Source of the DNA: a virus
IMG/VR virus record: IMGVR_UViG_3300018080_000086
Coordinates: 1-30,637 of that record
Strand: one strand, 5' to 3'
DNA: 30,637 nt
A model generated the notes under the pieces. That model was not told the origin of the DNA, ran no database searches, and was given only the letters and a program-made list of their open reading frames with translations. Both the position numbers and the translations under genes were made by a program. Positions 23,500-29,981 of this stretch are shown here, one piece after another. How positions within the stretch are numbered: the first letter of the stretch is position 1; each line of letters starts with the position of its first letter.

Positions 23500-24164
23500 T
23501 GCTGACCATCACGGACCGGCTGTTGGAGAAGCTGGCCGATGCGGCGTATGTCCGGGCGGCCGTGGCTCGCGCGCGGAAGCTGACGGGCGGGCCCAATGCC
23601 TGTGCCGCGACGCTCACCACAGTGCTGAAGGACCTCGGCCTGGTCGACGCCGTCAGCACCTGGACCAGCCACGTTATCGGCACCGAGAAGCAGCTGAGCA
23701 AACTGGAGCAGCGCTACCCGATGCTGCGCGTCCTGCACCCCGCCGAGATGCTGCCCGGCGACGTCTGCGCCAGCCGCGACCGGCCCGACGACTCAAACGA
23801 CGCCCCCGACCACGTGTTCACCTTGGTCGGTGCGCCCGAGGGGCCAGACCGCGGCAACCCGTTCGCGCTGGTGGTCGACAACTACTGCCGCTCGGGCAGG
23901 CCGTACTGGCGCAACCTGGGCAGGAGCGGATGGTACAAGGGCGCCTGGCGCGGCAAGACGCCGGTGGCCTACGCGCTGCGCTTCGTCGACCAGCCCCTCT
24001 GCGACGACGCCGCGCACCTGGCTCGCCAGCGGGTCGTCGACGCCCTGGACGAGGTCTACCGCGCCACCGACGGCGCGTTGCTGCCCCAGGCGGTCCTGCA
24101 CCACCTCAATTTGTTCCGTTGGTCGCCAGAGCTTCGGGAGTTCAAGCCGCGATCAGCTGCGTGA
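23499..24164 (+). CDS. Endolysin-like cysteine peptidase (CHAP/NlpC-P60-like), 221 aa
   Basis: Likely cuts peptide or amide bonds in the cell wall at the end of infection. The possible catalytic Cys35 is in GPNACAATLTTVLKDLGL at the start of a helix, with His105 in PDHVFTLVG and a polar residue in VVDNYC (Asp127/Asn128), the order used by CHAP and NlpC/P60 enzymes. No binding domain such as LysM is visible, and no signal peptide. GTG 23499 overlaps the upstream stop by one base; the frame is open further up but through the previous genes. The end overlaps the convergent integrase gene by 23 bp. Another role for this cysteine peptidase fold cannot be excluded. Confidence 0.6.
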   Translation: MLTITDRLLEKLADAAYVRAAVARARKLTGGPNACAATLTTVLKDLGLVDAVSTWTSHVIGTEKQLSKLEQRYPMLRVLHPAEMLPGDVCASRDRPDDSNDAPDHVFTLVGAPEGPDRGNPFALVVDNYCRSGRPYWRNLGRSGWYKGAWRGKTPVAYALRFVDQPLCDDAAHLARQRVVDALDEVYRATDGALLPQAVLHHLNLFRWSPELREFKPRSAA

Positions 24165-25755
24165 GTCCGCGCAGCGGATATGAATACCCACCCGTTGGGG
24201 CTGCCAACTGCACGGTATTCATAACCGGGCGGAGGCGCAGCACGGGCTGGTCGAGGTTGAGATCCACGCAGTCGACCACGAGGCTGAGGAGCTCCGCGAG
24301 CTCCGGCCAGGCACCGCGCTGCCAGAGTTCGCGGATGGAATTGATGCGCTGGGTGGCGCGCACCAGGTCCGGCTCGCGCTGAGCGGCGGCGTCGAGCTCG
24401 AAGGTGAGCCGCTCCCGCCGCTGTTCGGCGCCGGCCACCAGCTGGCGCAGTTCACCCGCGCGGCGCTCCAGCACGTCGATCGTCACCGGCAGCGAGCCGT
24501 GACTGGCGGCCCTCAGCAGGCCGTCCTCGATCCGCCGCAGCTCCCCGCGCCGGCGAGCGAGTGAGCGCCCCAGGCTGGCAGCCTCCGCCCTGGCCTCCTC
24601 CAGTCGGGCCTCGCCGGCGTCGCGCAGCCGGCAGAGCAGCAGCCCGCTGCGGTCGCCCAGGCTGGCGAGCTCGGTCAGCACGGCGTGGTCCAGGGCCGGG
24701 GCGCTGACCGCCGCCCGCAGGCTGCCGTCACCGCGCAGTGGCGCACCGGACTCCGTGGCGACGAGCCCGCCCGATCCACGGATGCGGTCGGCACGGTAGT
24801 AGTAGGGGTAGCGCACCCCGCCGCGCCCCACGCACTGGCGGCAGTAAAGCGGCAGCGGCTCGCCGGCGCGGCGGGCCGGGCTGGTCAGGGTGTAGCTGGA
24901 ACAGACCACGCGCGGCAGCAGGTAAACGTACTGGCCGTTCCCGCGCGGGCGGCCGCCGCGGCGCCGGGGCTGGGCTTCACCCTGGGCCGCCTCCCAGAGG
25001 CCGCGCTCGATCCGGCACTGGTGCCGCAGCGTCAGCACCTCACCGTCCCGCCAGTACTCCCCCAGGTAGAACGGGTTGCCGAGGATCCGGCCGATGCTGC
25101 TCAGACTCCAGCCGCCGCCGCCGTTCGCCGGATGGCCCTCGGCCGTCAGCCAGCGCCGCAGCTCACCCCAGCTGGCGCCGTCCGCGGCGCGCTGAAACAT
25201 CTCGGCGAGGACGGGCCACTGCGCGGGATCCAGCACGGGCACGCCGCGCTCCTCGCCAGGCCGGCAGCCGAAGGGCGAGCGCGTGCACCAGTAGCCGGCC
25301 TCGAGGCGGCGCCGCCGGCCCTCGCGGGTCTTCCAGCTGACGAGCTCGCTGAACCGCTGGGCCTGGGTGACCTCGTCCTCCTCCATCCAGCGCGTCTGGA
25401 GGATCGCGGGATCGACCTCGATCCCCATCAGCGGCACGATCCGCACGTCGTAGCGGTCCAGCACCTCCTCGCGGAAGTCGGCGAACTCGCGGACGTTGCG
25501 GCTGATCCGGTCGCGGTGCCAGATCACCAGCACGTCGACGGCGCGCGCGCGGATCAACGCGACCACCCGCTGCCAGCCTTCGCGCCGGGCCATGCTGCCG
25601 CGTTTGAACGCGGTCAGCTTGTCCTGCTCCTCGGCGGCGATCTGCCAGCCCTCGCGCTCGCAGCGCAGCCGCCCGGAGGCCAGCTGGCTCTCGATGCTGG
25701 TGGCCTGCTCCTCGCGGGTGGTGGAGACCCGGGCGTAGATCACGGCGCGCGTCAC
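24142..25755 (-). CDS. int: Large serine integrase, 537 aa
   Basis: The enzyme that inserts phage DNA into the host chromosome. The catalytic domain starts AVIYARVSTTREEQ with Ser11 as nucleophile, then VLVIWHRDRISRN (Arg81, Arg83 and Arg86). The recombinase domain runs about 155-270 (GCRPGEERGVPVLDP, SLSSIGRILGNPFYLGEY). The zinc-ribbon region has Cys285, Cys305 and Cys308, but the expected fourth Cys is Tyr288. A coiled-coil region follows about 380-470. The GTG start overlaps the stop of the nuclease gene. The last 27 residues lie on and after the palindromic att-like site at 24179-24223. It is read leftward and converges with the endolysin gene. Confidence 0.93.
   Translation of the reverse strand: MTRAVIYARVSTTREEQATSIESQLASGRLRCEREGWQIAAEEQDKLTAFKRGSMARREGWQRVVALIRARAVDVLVIWHRDRISRNVREFADFREEVLDRYDVRIVPLMGIEVDPAILQTRWMEEDEVTQAQRFSELVSWKTREGRRRRLEAGYWCTRSPFGCRPGEERGVPVLDPAQWPVLAEMFQRAADGASWGELRRWLTAEGHPANGGGGWSLSSIGRILGNPFYLGEYWRDGEVLTLRHQCRIERGLWEAAQGEAQPRRRGGRPRGNGQYVYLLPRVVCSSYTLTSPARRAGEPLPLYCRQCVGRGGVRYPYYYRADRIRGSGGLVATESGAPLRGDGSLRAAVSAPALDHAVLTELASLGDRSGLLLCRLRDAGEARLEEARAEAASLGRSLARRRGELRRIEDGLLRAASHGSLPVTIDVLERRAGELRQLVAGAEQRRERLTFELDAAAQREPDLVRATQRINSIRELWQRGAWPELAELLSLVVDCVDLNLDQPVLRLRPVMNTVQLAAPTGGYSYPLRGLTQLIAA
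24179..24223. other. Candidate phage attachment site (attP) inside the integrase 3' end
   Basis: A 45-bp imperfect palindrome: outer arms of 10 bp match perfectly (TATGAATACC and GGTATTCATA), inner arms GTTGG and CCAAC share the same centre at base 24201. Serine integrases bind attP sites of about 50 bp with imperfect inverted arms around a central 2-bp core, next to their gene. Against this, the palindrome has odd length, while a 2-bp core predicts even. It is not a terminator, as no T-run follows. Confidence 0.45.
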
Positions 25756-26144
25756 CGGCGCACCCCGCCCCAGGCCTCGACGGCCAGGCCGGCCGTCACC
25801 AGCGCGGTGTTCAGCTCCACGGGCCCGCTGCCGCAGTCGGCCCACAGCCAGGCCAGGGTGCGGCCGTAGTGATCGAACTCCTCGCCGTCCTCGCGCTCCA
25901 GGTAGACGCTGCCCGAGCGCTCGAGCACGAACGCCAGCACGAAGGCGGCGGCGAACGCCGCGGCGCTGCCCTCGCCGAGCTCGGGTGTGTTGATCCCCAG
26001 CAGCCGGACGTGCAGCTCCTCGTCCCCCTCGACCACCACCACGGTGTCGCCGTCGATCGTCCTGATGTACTCGACCTCGGAGAGCTCCTGCGCCCAGGCG
26101 GGGCTGGCCGACAGGATGAGGAGCAGCGCTGCCAGCCACCTCAC
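25752..26144 (-). CDS. Secreted SNase-like (thermonuclease) nuclease, 130 aa
   Basis: A small exported nuclease of the staphylococcal-nuclease family. The N-terminus MRWLAALLLILSASPAWAQE is a signal peptide with a likely cut after Ala-Trp-Ala. The SNase motifs are present: IDGDTV (Asp33), VRLLGI (Arg47), TPE (Glu55) and HYGRTLAW (Arg95). At the position of Asp40 in the staphylococcal enzyme there is Asn52, so metal binding or activity may be changed. It is short for the family. The GTG at 26144 overlaps the upstream stop; the stop overlaps the integrase start. So a secreted nuclease is co-expressed with the integrase in lysogens, a possible lysogenic-conversion gene. Confidence 0.82.
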   Translation of the reverse strand: MRWLAALLLILSASPAWAQELSEVEYIRTIDGDTVVVVEGDEELHVRLLGINTPELGEGSAAAFAAAFVLAFVLERSGSVYLEREDGEEFDHYGRTLAWLWADCGSGPVELNTALVTAGLAVEAWGGVRR

Positions 26145-26551
26145 TGGTGGGCCTCCAGGGTGCCGCTCAGGGCGGTCAGGCAGCTGATGCAGTGGGTGCT
26201 GCCGCCGGGGCTCAGGGCGCCGCAGCGGGGGCAGGTGAGCGGCGGTGGCTCGGCGTGGGGCATTGCCGCCGGCGGCGGTGGTTCAGGCTCGCTGGGCGGG
26301 GGCTCGGGCTGGGGCGGCACCGCCTGGGCCTGCTGGTGCTCGTGCTGCGCGCGCCGCCACTGGTAGTCGCGTTGCTCGACGGCGCGCTGGGTCTTCACGT
26401 CACGTGCCAGCAGGTAGTACAGGACGGCGAAGGGACCGAACAGGCAGCCGCCGAGGCAGGCGTTGCCCTGACTGTGCCCCTTGGCACCTGCCATGTTGAC
26501 GCAGAGCACGATCCAGACGACGGTCAGGACGGCGATCAGTGCGGTCTCCAT
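26141..26551 (-). CDS. Membrane protein with C-terminal zinc ribbon, 136 aa
   Basis: Two hydrophobic segments near the N-terminus (METALIAVLTVVWIVLCV and CLFGPFAVLYYLLAR) anchor it in the membrane. A charged helix, a Pro/Glu-rich linker and a zinc ribbon (CPRCG and CISC) follow. It may sense or bind a partner on the cytoplasmic side. The ATG at 26551 (or GTG 26554) follows a G-rich stretch. The stop overlaps the start of the nuclease gene, so it heads a three-gene operon with the nuclease and integrase. No known function; a moron-like gene is possible. Confidence 0.7.
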   Translation of the reverse strand: METALIAVLTVVWIVLCVNMAGAKGHSQGNACLGGCLFGPFAVLYYLLARDVKTQRAVEQRDYQWRRAQHEHQQAQAVPPQPEPPPSEPEPPPPAAMPHAEPPPLTCPRCGALSPGGSTHCISCLTALSGTLEAHQ

Positions 26552-26574
26552 CACGCACCCCCACCGGCGTGATG
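26549..26574. promoter_or_regulatory. Bipartite operator-like site CATCACGC-N10-GCGTGATG
   Basis: A perfect 8-bp inverted repeat with a 10-base gap, the same layout as at 5737-5762. It lies in the divergent gap between the zinc-ribbon gene (whose start codon is inside the left half) and the small acidic gene, and touches the -10 of the latter. It may control both. Confidence 0.65.
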
Positions 26575-26583
26575 TGGTACAAT
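26575..26583 (+). promoter_or_regulatory. Extended -10 promoter for the acidic gene
   Basis: TGG followed by TACAAT at 26578-26583. No good -35 is seen, as allowed for an extended -10. The inverted repeat at 26549-26574 ends directly upstream, so a bound regulator would cover the -35 region. The leader to the ATG at 26614 would be about 24 bases and includes GGAGGTG at 26602-26608. Confidence 0.5.
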
Positions 26584-26613
26584 CCGGCTGGTAGAATCAG
26601 CGGAGGTGTGAGG

Positions 26614-26841
26614 ATGAACGCGACGACGCACTGGGACGCAGTCTGTGCCGACTTCCACTTCCCGACGGTCGCCAACGCGACGGTCGTCGGTACGTTCGCC
26701 AGCGAGTACTTCGGCGAGCACTTTGGCGACGACTTCGAGCAGATCCTCAGCGTGGTGGCCGAGGCCTGCGCGACCAACAGCCCGGACTACGACGGCGATG
26801 ACTTCCTGCGGGCGAGCATCGAGGGCTGGCCGGATCCGTAG
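26614..26841 (+). CDS. Small, very acidic protein, 75 aa
   Basis: Unknown function. It has 9 Asp and 5 Glu against one Arg and no Lys (net charge about -13) and is rich in Phe, Tyr and Trp. Such strong acidity in a small phage protein recalls DNA-mimic proteins that block restriction or other DNA-binding enzymes, but no fold is recognised. The strong site GGAGGTG lies 5 bases before ATG 26614. It stands alone on the + strand within the leftward lysogeny region and stops one base before the end of the convergent gene at 26843, so it is a likely moron expressed in lysogens. Confidence 0.72.
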   Translation: MNATTHWDAVCADFHFPTVANATVVGTFASEYFGEHFGDDFEQILSVVAEACATNSPDYDGDDFLRASIEGWPDP

Positions 26842-26842
26842 G

Positions 26843-27733
26843 TTAAGCATTGAGCAACTCCAGCTGTCGCTGGCAGCCCGGCACCATCGCGGCATACTCC
26901 AATTCGAGCGCCCGGCGGTATAGCAGCGCATCGTGCCCCTCAGCGGCAGCGGCTAATACCCGCTCGCGATGGCAGTGATCCAGATCCTCGATGGTCAGAT
27001 CGCCCGCCAGCCACAGCTTGCAGATCTCGTAGTCCCAGTAAAACGTCGCGTGGCCAGGGGGCGGTGCATCACCATAGCGGCAGTGCCCAACGTCGCATCT
27101 GAGTGCCGCGCCGTAGGTCAGGCCGCAGTGCGAGACTAGCTTCGCCACCTCGGGAGTGCTCAGCCAACGGGTCGCCATCTTGACAACCGCCAGCGACGTC
27201 CAGGCCAGGGACTCGACGATGCCCTGGCGGCGCTCCGCGCTGTATCGCGGCAGCTCACCGTGGACGTGGCGCTCGATCCCCCGGTACTCCTCGATCAGCT
27301 GCTCGGGCGTCAGCAGGCGGTCGCGGCCGCCCTCGGGCTCCTGCCACTTGACGTCGGCCAGCACCCGGGCCGTCACCCACAGCGCCTCGCTGTGCCGGCG
27401 CGCGCCCTCGCTGCGCTGCTGCACGTCCCGCCCCAGCTGGCGGACGTCGGCCACCAGCCGGTAGGCTCCCGCCCAGTCCCGTGACAGCGCCGCGCACTCC
27501 GCGAACAGCATCCCGAACATGATCAGCCCGTGGTCGTAGGCCGCACCGAGTCTGGCGTCGAGACAGTGCCGCTCCGCCCGGCAGTAGAGCTCGCGCAGCT
27601 CCTCGGCGGCCTCGATCTCGCCGCTGAGAGCGTGCTCGTGGGCGAGGCCGACGATGCCCAGCATGATCTCGCGGAAGTGGGCCTCGCTGCGGAGTGCCCC
27701 GTTGTCCCACCATTGACGACCGACCAGTGCCAC
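26843..27733 (-). CDS. Helical protein of unknown function, 296 aa
   Basis: Largest unrecognised gene in the lysogeny region. The sequence is mostly helical with repeated Ala/Glu/Leu/Arg stretches (LAHEHALSGEIEAAEELRELY, LIEEYRGIERHVHGEL, DLDHCHRERVLAAAAEGHDAL) and several Cys and His. This could be a TPR-like bundle. The GTG at 27733 follows AGGGAG; an ATG at 27802 is in frame, but the codons between (aaa, aca, caa, ata, aga) are unlike this genome's usage and overlap a -10-like TATACT at 27752-27757. It lies directly downstream of the repressor gene. It could be a superinfection or defence protein, with no direct evidence. Confidence 0.75.
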   Translation of the reverse strand: MALVGRQWWDNGALRSEAHFREIMLGIVGLAHEHALSGEIEAAEELRELYCRAERHCLDARLGAAYDHGLIMFGMLFAECAALSRDWAGAYRLVADVRQLGRDVQQRSEGARRHSEALWVTARVLADVKWQEPEGGRDRLLTPEQLIEEYRGIERHVHGELPRYSAERRQGIVESLAWTSLAVVKMATRWLSTPEVAKLVSHCGLTYGAALRCDVGHCRYGDAPPPGHATFYWDYEICKLWLAGDLTIEDLDHCHRERVLAAAAEGHDALLYRRALELEYAAMVPGCQRQLELLNA

Positions 27734-27751
27734 CGATGATCTCCCTGACCT

Positions 27752-27757
27752 GAGTAT
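27752..27757 (-). promoter_or_regulatory. -10-like TATACT before the helical protein gene
   Basis: TATACT on the minus strand, 18 bases before the GTG at 27733 and after the repressor gene. The -35 at 17-18 bases is weak. Two more minus-strand TATACT hexamers occur at 28355-28360 and 6110-6115 in this genome's control DNA. Confidence 0.35.
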
Positions 27758-27803
27758 ACCCGCAGTTGCGTCCGGTTGCGACTTTGTTTTGCGCCGCTGC
27801 ATG

Positions 27804-28304
27804 TCAGCCCGTCCGTTCGGTGGTGTCTTCCTCGCTGTCCCGCTGCTCCGCCAGCCGCTCGGCCTCGTCGCCGATGTCCTTCCGCAGCCGGCGGCGCGCG
27901 CGGGCCGTGCTGACGCCCGCCTGGAAGTGCTTGTCGCTCTCAAGGCCCAGCACGGGCTCCTCCTCGTCTGCCGGCTCGGCGACATCCGTACTCTCCCGCA
28001 GCTGGTCGAGCATCCACTCCGCCCGCTCGGCGCGGCGGCGGAGCTCGTCGACGCTCTCGGCGTCCGGATCGAGCTCGAACAGCCGGTCCATGCTGGCGCC
28101 GGCGAGCTCGAACAGCTTGATCAGCGCCTGGACCTTGTAGTTGTCCTGCGGTCCCGCCCGCCACTTGTGGATGGTGGACTCCGCGACTCCGATCTCCTCG
28201 GCGAGATCCGAGTACGACCACTTGCGCTGCCGGCAGGCAGTCTCGATTGTCTCCGCGACGATGGCCGCGATGCGCGAGGACTCCACACCCTGATTATAGG
28301 TCAT
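27804..28304 (-). CDS. HTH repressor (Xre/Cro-CI-like), 166 aa
   Basis: Likely the lysogeny repressor or a switch regulator. A helix-turn-helix lies at residues 30-52 (YSDLAEEIGVAESTIHKWRAG). The C-terminal part is a charged helical region (DELRRRAERAEWMLDQL), with an acidic stretch and then an Arg-rich tail. It has no RecA-dependent peptidase domain, so it is not a classic self-cleaving CI repressor. ATG 28304 is chosen from the HTH distance; ATG or GTG codons up to 28364 are alternatives. It is read leftward, divergent from the excisionase-like gene, with TCGGAG half-sites between them. Confidence 0.85.
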   Translation of the reverse strand: MTYNQGVESSRIAAIVAETIETACRQRKWSYSDLAEEIGVAESTIHKWRAGPQDNYKVQALIKLFELAGASMDRLFELDPDAESVDELRRRAERAEWMLDQLRESTDVAEPADEEEPVLGLESDKHFQAGVSTARARRRLRKDIGDEAERLAEQRDSEEDTTERTG

Positions 28305-28354
28305 ATCGGCCACTGTCGAGCCCGCCTGTGCCGTCCTGTCACACATGCACCAAC

Positions 28355-28360
28355 AGTATA
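28355..28360 (-). promoter_or_regulatory. -10-like TATACT for the repressor gene
   Basis: TATACT on the minus strand, 51 bases before the chosen repressor start. The matching -35 is weak (caagat at 17 bases). The weak -35 fits a promoter that needs help or is set low. A CTCGGAG site at 28367-28373 lies inside its spacer. Confidence 0.45.
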
Positions 28361-28366
28361 CCACGA

Positions 28367-28432
28367 CTCGGAGCGGAATCTTGCCACGAGGGGTTGACAG
28401 CTCCGATGCGTCGGAGTATACTCTGCTCGGAG
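28367..28432. promoter_or_regulatory. Switch operator cluster (TCGGAG half-sites)
   Basis: CTCGGAG occurs at 28367-28373 and 28426-28432, TCGGAG at 28411-28416 and its inverse CTCCGA at 28401-28406. The last two make the palindrome CTCCGATGCGTCGGAG that fills the spacer of the rightward promoter. Four half-sites in 66 bp between repressor and excisionase-like genes are a plausible binding cluster for the repressor. The motif is unrelated to the CRTCACGC sites. Confidence 0.65.
28394..28422 (+). promoter_or_regulatory. Sigma70-type early promoter P4
   Basis: TTGACA at 28394-28399, 17-bp spacer, TATACT at 28417-28422; near consensus. It is read rightward toward the early operon, divergent from the repressor gene. 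Its spacer is the palindrome CTCCGATGCGTCGGAG, so repressor binding would block it. Confidence 0.85.
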
Positions 28433-28445
28433 ATCGAAGCGTAGC

Positions 28446-28649
28446 ATGGAAAACAAGCTGCTAGAGCCCGAGGACATCGCCAAGCGGATGGGGGTCACAG
28501 TCTGGACATTCAACCGCTGGTGTTGTCAGGGCAAAGTTCCTGGGGCGATGAAGGTAGGCGGCCGCTGGAAGATGCGCGAGGAGATGTACGACCAGTGGAT
28601 CGCCGCGCTCGAGGAGCAGCAGCGGAACGGCCAGGGGGTCTCCGCGTGA
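28446..28649 (+). CDS. Excisionase-like HTH protein, 67 aa
   Basis: A small DNA-binding protein with the excisionase/MerR-type winged helix (HTH_17-like): LEPEDIAKRMGVTVWTFNRW at residues 6-25, then GKVPGAMKVGGRWKMREEMY. It may be the first early gene, acting as a regulator or recombination directionality factor for the serine integrase (inference). Its promoter is P4. The leader is about 16 bases and has only a weak ribosome site (GGAG 14 bases upstream). Two Cys residues lie between the helices. Confidence 0.85.
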   Translation: MENKLLEPEDIAKRMGVTVWTFNRWCCQGKVPGAMKVGGRWKMREEMYDQWIAALEEQQRNGQGVSA

Positions 28650-29143
28650 ACGAGGTATCCCGTAGTTTTCCGCCTTTCTCCCCGGGTCGGGTGTGCACCC
28701 CGTGCGCCCGGCCCTCTACTCGACATCAAACACACCTACCTCCTCAATCTGGTGGCGGCGCCCCCTTCCAGGCGCCGCTCGCCGGTCCATCGCGGGGGGC
28801 CGTCGCACCAACCACAGCGACGGCGGCTCCCCGCCACCAACCCGATATCTCCATCGTGATTGCGGACGGCCCCGCCTCGGCGGGGTCCCGCCTTCCCTTC
28901 AGCCTCCGGCTGGAGATCGCCGCCGGCCTTCCCACAGCGCGCGAGGTGACGCGCGTCCGCCGGCGGATCGAGACGCTCGTCGCCCAGGCGATGGGCCTGA
29001 CTACGCCACCAACTCCTCACGGAGGGGTGGAACCTGCTTGTGCGGCGGGGGGCCGCGGCGCGGGACACGCTGATCCATTGGTCACCTCCTCTGTGATCGG
29101 CGACGCGCCGCGGCTCACCCCGGCGGGAGGGCGCCGTGGCTGA
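28646..29143 (+). CDS. Doubtful early protein, 165 aa
   Basis: A possible gene filling an otherwise empty 486-bp gap. The GTG at 28646 overlaps the end of the excisionase-like gene. Only the middle (FSLRLEIAAGLPTAREVTRVRRRIETLVAQAMGL) has convincing codon use and helical character; the first 65 codons are pyrimidine-rich with low-bias third positions. There is a GC hairpin in 28868-28887. It may be a shorter gene starting inside, or a non-coding stretch. Its stop overlaps the next start. Confidence 0.4.
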   Translation: MNEVSRSFPPFSPGRVCTPCARPSTRHQTHLPPQSGGGAPFQAPLAGPSRGAVAPTTATAAPRHQPDISIVIADGPASAGSRLPFSLRLEIAAGLPTAREVTRVRRRIETLVAQAMGLTTPPTPHGGVEPACAAGGRGAGHADPLVTSSVIGDAPRLTPAGGRRG

Positions 29144-29375
29144 CGTCAGCCTGGACCGGATCATGCTCGACGGCACGCTGGAAGCGATGGTCGGCGACGA
29201 CCTGGCGCTGCTGCATGCGGAGCAGTACCCGGTGCTGCTGCGGGCCGCCCACCGGATGCTGGGCGACTGCGAACGCGAGATCGAGGACGTCGGAGCGCGG
29301 CTGCCGCTGCTCTACGAGCGCCGCGAGAAGCTGCTGGCGATGATCGGCCGGCTGGAGGGCAGCGAGGATGTCTGA
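29136..29375 (+). CDS. Hypothetical early protein, 79 aa
   Basis: Unknown function, helical (GTLEAMVGDDLALLHAEQY, MLGDCEREIEDVGARLPLLYERREKLLAMI). The GTG at 29136 follows GGGAGGG at 29125-29131. The second half may form a coiled coil. It overlaps the next gene by eight bases. Confidence 0.75.
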   Translation: MADVSLDRIMLDGTLEAMVGDDLALLHAEQYPVLLRAAHRMLGDCEREIEDVGARLPLLYERREKLLAMIGRLEGSEDV

Positions 29376-29685
29376 GGACGCCACCCTGCAGGGCCTCGAG
29401 GGGCCGCCCCCGCGGCGGCGCTACATGCTGACGGAGAGCGAGGCGCAGCTGATCGACCGCCGGCGGCGGGAGACGCGCGACACCCTGGCGCGGCGCACCT
29501 GGCTGAAACGCACCATCCTGGCCAACCTGCGCTACCCGACGGGCCAGAGCCAGCTGCACCGGCTGCTCTGCGCGGGGCGGATGGGGCGCATCAGCTACCA
29601 CCTGGTCGGCGAACTGCTGCAGGAACTCAGCCGCGAGGGCCGGGTGATCCGCGTCCGCCGCAGCAAAGGCTGGAGGCGGGTGTGA
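29368..29685 (+). CDS. Hypothetical basic early protein, 105 aa
   Basis: Arg-rich protein of unknown function. The C-terminal half (GRISYHLVGELLQELSREGRVIRVRRSKGW) looks like a winged helix, so it may bind DNA. The N-terminal half is a basic helical stretch (AQLIDRRRRETRDTLARRTW). The ATG at 29368 lies inside the previous gene. Its stop overlaps the next start. Confidence 0.75.
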   Translation: MSEDATLQGLEGPPPRRRYMLTESEAQLIDRRRRETRDTLARRTWLKRTILANLRYPTGQSQLHRLLCAGRMGRISYHLVGELLQELSREGRVIRVRRSKGWRRV

Positions 29686-29981
29686 TGGCGGAGCAGTCCG
29701 AAGTCCGAAGTCCGGAGTCCGACAACAGCGAGATCACGGTGGAGTACTTCGACGTCGGGCTGGGCGGGATCTTCGCCGCTCCCGGCCATCACGACCTCGG
29801 AAGATTCTGGGAGGCCTGCCTGGACCAGCATCCCTGGCTCAGGAAGTTCGACTGCTACATCTGGCGGGGCCACGTTTGGTATCTCAAGGTGCCCGACGAG
29901 AGCGGGGAGTACGCCTACCTCTGGGAAAACGTGTCAATCGGCACCCCCGGCGCGCTGCCGTTTACGGAGGCGACGATCTGA
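29685..29981 (+). CDS. Hypothetical early protein, 98 aa
   Basis: Unknown function. It starts at an ATG that overlaps the previous TGA by one base, eight bases after GGAGG (GTG 29682 is an alternative). The first codons contain a short tandem repeat, gtccgaa-like, about 3 copies at 29698-29720. The rest is a compact aromatic-rich domain (FWEACLDQHPWLRKFDCYIW, HVWYLKVP, YAYLWENV). Its stop overlaps the ATG of the next gene. Confidence 0.75.
   Translation: MAEQSEVRSPESDNSEITVEYFDVGLGGIFAAPGHHDLGRFWEACLDQHPWLRKFDCYIWRGHVWYLKVPDESGEYAYLWENVSIGTPGALPFTEATI

Noticed and set aside
28868-28887. GC hairpin (CCCCGC with GCGGGG) read as a terminator
   Set aside because: No T-run follows, and it lies in a possible coding frame.
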